From the NCBI GenBank assembly GCA_035548375.1, contig DASZTG010000050.1, positions 9,833 through 73,832 of the forward strand: a DNA stretch of 64,000 bases. Direction: 5' to 3'. Positions within the stretch are counted from its first letter, which is position 1, and each line of letters starts with the position of its first letter. Made by a program: the position numbers and the translations under genes. Below the pieces are notes generated by a model, which searched no databases, was not told where the DNA came from, and saw nothing but the letters and a program-made list of their open reading frames with translations. Of the stretch, positions 59,750 to 64,000 are shown in pieces. The stretch comes from JACQAP01 sp035548375. GTDB lineage: Bacteria > Pseudomonadota > Gammaproteobacteria > Burkholderiales > JACQAP01.

Positions 59750-62371
59750 ATGAACAGCAGCGAAATCCGTACGCGCTTCCTCGAATATTTCAAGCGGCAG
59801 GGCCACACCATCGTGGCCTCCAGCCCGCTCGTTCCCGGCAACGACCCGACCCTGCTGTTCACGAATGCCGGCATGGTGCAGTTCAAGGACGTATTCCTCG
59901 GCCAGGACAAGCGCCCCTATGTGCGCGCGACGACGTCGCAGCGCTGCGTGCGCGCAGGCGGCAAGCACAATGACCTGGAGAATGTCGGCTATACCGCGCG
60001 CCACCACACGTTTTTCGAGATGCTGGGCAACTTCAGCTTCGGCGACTATTTCAAGCGCGACGCGATCCGCTTCGCGTGGGAATTGCTGACGAAGGAATAC
60101 GGCCTGGATCCGTCGCGCATGTGGGTGACGGTCTACCAGACCGACGACGAGGCCTACGACATCTGGGCCAACGAGATCAAGGTGCCGAAGGAGCGCATCG
60201 CGCGCATCGGCGACAAGCCGGGCGGCGGCAAATTCCAGAGCGACAACTTCTGGCAGATGGGCGACACGGGCCCGTGCGGTCCTTGCACGGAAATCTTCTG
60301 GGATCACGGGCCCGGCATCGCGGGCGGCCCGCCGGGCACGCCCGACGCGGACGGCGACCGCTACATCGAGATCTGGAACCTCGTGTTCATGCAGTTCAAC
60401 CGTGATGCATCCGGCACCATGCATCCGCTGCCCAAGCCTTCCGTGGATACCGGCATGGGGCTGGAGCGCATCGCCGCGGTATTGCAGGGCGTGCACAGCA
60501 ACTACGAGATCGACCTGTTCCAGGACCTCATCCGCGCGGCGGCGAGGGTGACGGGCACGAAAGACCTCGAATCCAGTTCGCTGCGCGTGATCGCCGACCA
60601 TATTCGCGCCTGTTCCTTCCTGATCGTGGACGGCGTCATTCCAGGCAACGAGGGTCGCGGCTACGTGCTGCGCCGGATCATTCGCCGCGCCATTCGCCAC
60701 GGCTACAAGCTCGGCCAGAAGCAGCCGTTCTTCCACAAGCTGGTCGGCGACCTTGCGAAAGTCATGGGCGACGCCTACCCGGAATTGCGCGCTTCGCAGC
60801 AACGCGTCACGGATGTGCTCAAGCAGGAGGAAGTGCGGTTCGCGGAGACGCTGGAGAACGGCATGAAGGTCCTCGAGGCCGCGCTGTTGCGCGAGGACAA
60901 GATGCTCGACGGCGAGACCGTGTTCCAGTTGTATGACACCTTCGGCTTTCCGGTCGACCTGACCGCCGACATCGCACGCGAGCGCGACGTCACCCTGGAC
61001 ATGGCCGGCTTCGAGCAGGCCATGTCGCGCCAGCGCGAGCAGGCGCGCGCGGCGGGCAAATTCAAGGCGGCGGCGGGTGTGCGCTACCAGGGCGACAAAA
61101 CCCGCTTCACGGGTTATGAGCACCTCGCGGGCGAAGGCAGCGTATCGGCGATCTACGTCGATGGCGCATCGGTCGACGAAATCGAATCCGGCCAGCAGGC
61201 GATCGTCGTGCTCGACACGACGCCCTTCTATGCGGAATCCGGCGGCCAGGTCGGCGACAGGGGCGAACTCGTGTCGGCCAACGGCACGTTCGAAGTCGCC
61301 GACACGCAGAAGATCCAGGCGGACGTGTTCGGGCACCACGGCACGCTGCGCACCGGCCGGCTGAAAATTGGCGACCAGGTCGATGCACGCGTGGACGTCG
61401 CGGTGCGTAACCGCACGATGCGAAACCACTCGGTGACGCACATCATGCACAAGGCCTTGCGCGACGTGCTGGGCGGCCATGTGCAGCAGAAGGGCTCCCT
61501 GGTCGACGCGGACAAGACGCGCTTCGACTTCGCGCACGACAAGCCGCTGACGGACGAAGAGATCGCGAAAGTCGAGGCGCTCGTCAACGAGCAGATCCTG
61601 CAGAACGTCGCCACCAAGGCGCAGATCCTGCCGATGGAGGACGCGAAGAAGTCCGGCGCCATGATGCTGTTCGGCGAGAAATACGGCGACGAGGTGCGCG
61701 TGCTCGACATCGGCAACTCGCGGGAATTCTGCGGCGGCACTCACGTGGCCCGCACCGGCGACATCGGCGTGTTCAAGATCTATTCCGAAGGCGGCGTGGC
61801 TGCGGGCATTCGCCGCGTAGAGGCGACGACCGGAACGAACGCACTCGCGCTGGTCAACGGCCAATTGAGCGAGCTGCAGGACGTGGCGCGCCAATTGAAG
61901 GTACAGCCGGCGCAAGGCATGGTCGGCGCGGCGGTGGGCAATCTCCTCGAAGAGAAAAAGGCGCTGGAGAAAGAGCTAGCGCGTCTGAAGTCGAAAATGG
62001 CGAGTTCGCAGGGAGACGACCTTGCCGGGCAGGCGGTCTCGGTCGGGGCGGCGAAGGTGCTCGCCGCCACGCTGGACGGTGCGGATGCCAAGACCTTGCG
62101 TGAGGCCATGGACAAGCTCAAGGACAAGCTCAAATCGGCGGCCATCGTGCTCGGCGCCATCGAGGGCGACAAGGTCACGCTGATTGCCGGCGTGACCTCC
62201 GACCTGACCGCGAAGGTGAAGGCAGGCGACCTGGTGAATTTCGTCGCGCAGCAGGTCGGGGGCAAGGGCGGGGGGCGGCCAGACATGGCGCAAGCTGGCG
62301 GGACGGAGCCGGCTAAGCTACCCTCCGCGCTCAATAGCGTGCCCGACTGGGTGAAGCAGAAGATAGCGTAA
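59750..62371 (+). CDS. alaS: Alanine--tRNA ligase
   Basis: 873 aa, full length. N-terminal IRTRFLEYFKRQGHTIVASS, motif 2/3 regions NLVFMQFNRD and DTGMGLERIAAVLQG. Editing domain with HSVTHIMHKALRDVLG and CGGTHVARTGDIG, and a C-terminal DHHA1-type tail with GGKGGGRPDMAQAGG. The last 28 codons are repeated downstream at 62613-62697, suggesting that the present 3' end was supplied by an insertion. Confidence 0.98.
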   Translation: MNSSEIRTRFLEYFKRQGHTIVASSPLVPGNDPTLLFTNAGMVQFKDVFLGQDKRPYVRATTSQRCVRAGGKHNDLENVGYTARHHTFFEMLGNFSFGDYFKRDAIRFAWELLTKEYGLDPSRMWVTVYQTDDEAYDIWANEIKVPKERIARIGDKPGGGKFQSDNFWQMGDTGPCGPCTEIFWDHGPGIAGGPPGTPDADGDRYIEIWNLVFMQFNRDASGTMHPLPKPSVDTGMGLERIAAVLQGVHSNYEIDLFQDLIRAAARVTGTKDLESSSLRVIADHIRACSFLIVDGVIPGNEGRGYVLRRIIRRAIRHGYKLGQKQPFFHKLVGDLAKVMGDAYPELRASQQRVTDVLKQEEVRFAETLENGMKVLEAALLREDKMLDGETVFQLYDTFGFPVDLTADIARERDVTLDMAGFEQAMSRQREQARAAGKFKAAAGVRYQGDKTRFTGYEHLAGEGSVSAIYVDGASVDEIESGQQAIVVLDTTPFYAESGGQVGDRGELVSANGTFEVADTQKIQADVFGHHGTLRTGRLKIGDQVDARVDVAVRNRTMRNHSVTHIMHKALRDVLGGHVQQKGSLVDADKTRFDFAHDKPLTDEEIAKVEALVNEQILQNVATKAQILPMEDAKKSGAMMLFGEKYGDEVRVLDIGNSREFCGGTHVARTGDIGVFKIYSEGGVAAGIRRVEATTGTNALALVNGQLSELQDVARQLKVQPAQGMVGAAVGNLLEEKKALEKELARLKSKMASSQGDDLAGQAVSVGAAKVLAATLDGADAKTLREAMDKLKDKLKSAAIVLGAIEGDKVTLIAGVTSDLTAKVKAGDLVNFVAQQVGGKGGGRPDMAQAGGTEPAKLPSALNSVPDWVKQKIA

Positions 62372-62385
62372 TCAGCATCGGGTCT

Positions 62386-62446
62386 GGCCGCGCAGCTTGT
62401 TCCCGCAGACGGGCGGCAAGCCGCTAACGGGTCACAGGCTGCGGCC
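62386..62446. repeat. Cloverleaf-like structured repeat, unit 1
   Basis: An outer stem GGCCGC..AGC with GCTGCGGCC encloses two hairpins, CCCG/CGGG and GCGG-CAAG-CCGC, followed by a linker TAACGGGTCACA. It has the same plan as unit 2, with compensatory base changes in the outer stem and hairpin 2. Confidence 0.65.
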
Positions 62447-62551
62447 GATTGGCTCAGGCGGGCGGCACGCAGCCAGGAAACCTCCCGGCTGCATTGCATT
62501 CAGTACAGTCCTGGGTGGGCGAACGTTTGTCGGCTTAGTTACTCGGCCCTG

Positions 62552-62602
62552 GGTCGCCGTTCCCGCAAGCGGGTCGCAAGCGACTAACGAGTCACGGCGA
62601 CC
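62552..62602. repeat. Cloverleaf-like structured repeat, unit 2
   Basis: A perfect 9-bp outer stem, GGTCGCCGT with ACGGCGACC, encloses CCCGC-AA-GCGGG and GTCGC-AA-GCGAC, then the linker TAACGAGTCACG. Lies about 10 bp before the repeated alaS tail. No ORF overlaps it convincingly. Confidence 0.7.
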
Positions 62603-62612
62603 GCCCCTCCAC

Positions 62613-62697
62613 GGCGCAAGCTGGCGGGACGGAGCCGGCTAAGCTACCCTCCGCGCTCAATAGCGTGCCCGACTGGGTGAAGCAGAAAATCGCATAG
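62613..62697 (+). pseudogene. Duplicate of the alaS 3' end
   Basis: The first 75 bp are identical to 62287-62361. The next codons differ only synonymously (both encode Lys-Ile-Ala-stop, with TAA in alaS and TAG here). The fragment has no start and is only the tail. The gap between alaS and the SRPBCC gene (62372-62725) consists of this copy plus the two structured repeats; nothing else is visible in it. Confidence 0.9.
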
Positions 62698-62725
62698 CCG
62701 GCATCGAGCCGGCGAGGGAGGAAGC

Positions 62726-63262
62726 ATGGACAAGCTGGCTCGCCGCATCGCAGTTGCGATACTCGTTTCGTGTCCCCTGCCGGCACTGGCGGACGCGAAC
62801 GAGCTGACGATTTTCCACTCGATCGACATCGATGCGCCGGCCGACGAGGTCTGGGCGATGGCGGGGGATTTCGGCGGCATCCAGCGCTGGTCGCCGGGCA
62901 CGGAGTCGAGCCGACTGGTCTTGCACAATCGTAACGAAACCGGCGCGATCCGCCTGCTGCGCCGTCGCGGCGACGGCACGCAGGTCACCGAGAAGCTGCT
63001 CGACTACGATCCCTACAATCGCCGCATGGCCTACACCTATGTCGACGGCGTGGTGCGGGCCTCGGACTACTACTCCGAATTGACGGTCAAGGAAGCCGGA
63101 GAGGGCAAGTCACGGGTCGAATGGCGCGGCCGCTTCAAGCGGCTTGCGTACTGGACCGACGATCCGCCGCCGGGACAGGACGACAAGGCCGTGCTCGACT
63201 TCCTGAACGACGCCTACGTTTCCGGCCTGGCCGGGCTCAAGAAGGCGATCGAGGCACGCTGA
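62726..63262 (+). CDS. Secreted SRPBCC (START-like) family protein
   Basis: 178 aa. Signal peptide (AVAILVSCPLPALADA), then a helix-grip fold: HSIDIDAPADEVWAMAGDFG, IQRWSPGTESS, RKEVVE-like LLDYDPYNRRMAYTYVDG and LTVKEAGEGKSRVEWRGRF. Polyketide-cyclase/dehydrase-like lipid-binding fold. Role unknown. GGAGGAA precedes the start. Confidence 0.85.
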   Translation: MDKLARRIAVAILVSCPLPALADANELTIFHSIDIDAPADEVWAMAGDFGGIQRWSPGTESSRLVLHNRNETGAIRLLRRRGDGTQVTEKLLDYDPYNRRMAYTYVDGVVRASDYYSELTVKEAGEGKSRVEWRGRFKRLAYWTDDPPPGQDDKAVLDFLNDAYVSGLAGLKKAIEAR

Positions 63263-63291
63263 TCCGCCAGGGCGCGATCGCCGCGCGCGGG

Positions 63292-63999
63292 TCATACCAC
63301 GCTGTAGGGATTTTTCGCGAGCTCGTGGTGCACGACGCTTTGCAGGATCAGCGTCTCGTTCGGCTGCAGCTTGAGGAACTCCACGCCTGACTGGTGCATG
63401 TCGGCCTCGTCGACCTTGGCCGTGCCCACGGTCTTGATCCTGCAATTCAGCGTGATCTCGGTTTTCACGTCGTAAAGGTCGAGCGGCAGCGTCACGGAAA
63501 TTTCCTGGTCCCTGGCGCCCAGCTCGACGGTTGATCGCAGCATCATGCCCGTCGCCGACAGGTTGACGACCTGCGCGTCGACTTCGCCGGACGGCGCCTT
63601 CACCTTGGCGGCGAGCCCGGTTTTGACGCGAGGCGCCTTGCGCACCATGAGTCCCTGGAATTCCTTGGGCCATGACAGGTGCACGTACTCGAAGGGCGAG
63701 CGCACGATCTTGTCGACGTAGGCGGCGAACCCGAACGCGCCCTGGCCGAGGAAGGCGCGGACGACCACGTAGTCGCCTTCGCGCAACGGCTTCAGGCGGA
63801 TCACGCCGGTCGGCGCGGTGATGAGCAGGCATTGCTTCTCGAGGAAGCCGATCAATCGCACGATCTGGCGTTCTTCGGAAACGCTGGTCGGCAACTGGAC
63901 CTGCAGGCGGTCGCCGGCCTTGAGCCGCAGGTCCTCGAACTGGTAGACCGGCGGCGAATCGCCCTGCTCTTCCGCTGGCCTTGTTTCCGGCTGGTTCAT
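63292..63999 (-). CDS. YcgR-type flagellar brake protein (YcgR-N + PilZ)
   Basis: 235 aa. N-terminal YcgR-like beta domain (about 20-115), then a PilZ domain with the c-di-GMP-binding RKAPRVKT (RxxxR-type) and NLSATGM (NxSxxG). Binds c-di-GMP and slows flagellar rotation. The ATG is 1 base from the window edge; an upstream start outside the window cannot be excluded. Confidence 0.88.
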   Translation of the reverse strand: MNQPETRPAEEQGDSPPVYQFEDLRLKAGDRLQVQLPTSVSEERQIVRLIGFLEKQCLLITAPTGVIRLKPLREGDYVVVRAFLGQGAFGFAAYVDKIVRSPFEYVHLSWPKEFQGLMVRKAPRVKTGLAAKVKAPSGEVDAQVVNLSATGMMLRSTVELGARDQEISVTLPLDLYDVKTEITLNCRIKTVGTAKVDEADMHQSGVEFLKLQPNETLILQSVVHHELAKNPYSVV

Positions 64000-64000
64000 C

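Noticed and set aside
59558..61915. 785-codon frame antisense to alaS
   Set aside because: alaS is certain on the plus strand with all motifs; the antisense frame has no recognisable domain.
62386..62602. Structured repeats considered as tRNA or attC
   Set aside because: No anticodon arm or CCA-type acceptor plan, and no RYYYAAC/GTTRRRY pair at attC spacing.

Overview
The window is high-G+C bacterial chromosome with tightly packed operons and probably comes from an unclassified betaproteobacterium. The evidence for this is a DUF3460-type small protein at 29.2-29.4 kb (a family I know from Betaproteobacteria), the gene order glyA-nrdR-ribD-ribE-ribBA-ribH-nusB, a recA-recX-alaS block with a proteobacterial LexA box, and a chromosomal integron. 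A YcgR-like PilZ protein and a diguanylate cyclase suggest a motile, c-di-GMP-using cell. No rRNA, tRNA or CRISPR array was seen. All family names come from reading motifs; no database search was possible.

Layout. 0-6.2 kb: a histidine kinase (cut by the window edge) followed by a Ser/Thr kinase carrying two receiver domains, then a TolA/TonB-like protein with a long Ala/Glu/Arg repeat rod, then two abutting gene-tail remnants. 6.3-9.2 kb: a visibly AT-richer four-gene minus-strand operon read as an ABC three-component (ABC-3C) conflict system: a two-TM small protein, a C-terminal-domain partner, a middle component and a DUF2326-like ATPase. 9.5-15.9 kb: a proteobacterial dedicated sortase system (sensor kinase, response regulator, small membrane protein, VIT/VWA sortase substrate, sortase). 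15.9-34.9 kb: metabolism and transport: a CitE-like lyase, ethanolamine ammonia-lyase (eutBC), a CDF metal exporter, a PEP-mutase-family operon facing a MocR regulator, an MFS/flavin-oxidoreductase operon, an outer-membrane DUF481 protein, oligopeptidase B, three paralogous small secreted proteins, threonine aldolase and an NYN-domain protein.

34.8-38 kb: a chromosomal integron with intI, a LexA-like dyad over its start, an attI with two direct repeats, three small cassettes each ending in a recognisable attC, then an IS3-type remnant, a nonsense-disrupted small gene and its intact neighbour. 38-46 kb: DUF488, GNAT, aquaporin, cupin, PLP dehydratase, hydrolase, DNA glycosylase, diguanylate cyclase, YbdD and a CstA-type transporter. 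46.6-55.4 kb: housekeeping (glyA, nrdR, the riboflavin operon, nusB, panB, thiL, pgpA, pncC). 55.4-63.3 kb: a Ser/Thr kinase-HDOD-GAF fusion divergent from the SOS-regulated recA-recX, then alaS, whose 3' end is repeated downstream around two cloverleaf-like structured repeats, then an SRPBCC protein. The window ends in the PilZ gene.

Three features stand out beyond ordinary annotation. (1) The ABC-3C operon, in which the membrane protein and the adjacent soluble partner share a short Gly/Ser/Ile/Asn motif that could couple them. (2) Repeated capture of gene 3' ends: tails of the kinase-receiver gene, of a PdsS-like kinase and of alaS occur twice each. (3) A dispersed family of intergenic inverted elements with 8-10 bp periodic purine-rich arms, at least six copies in 64 kb.
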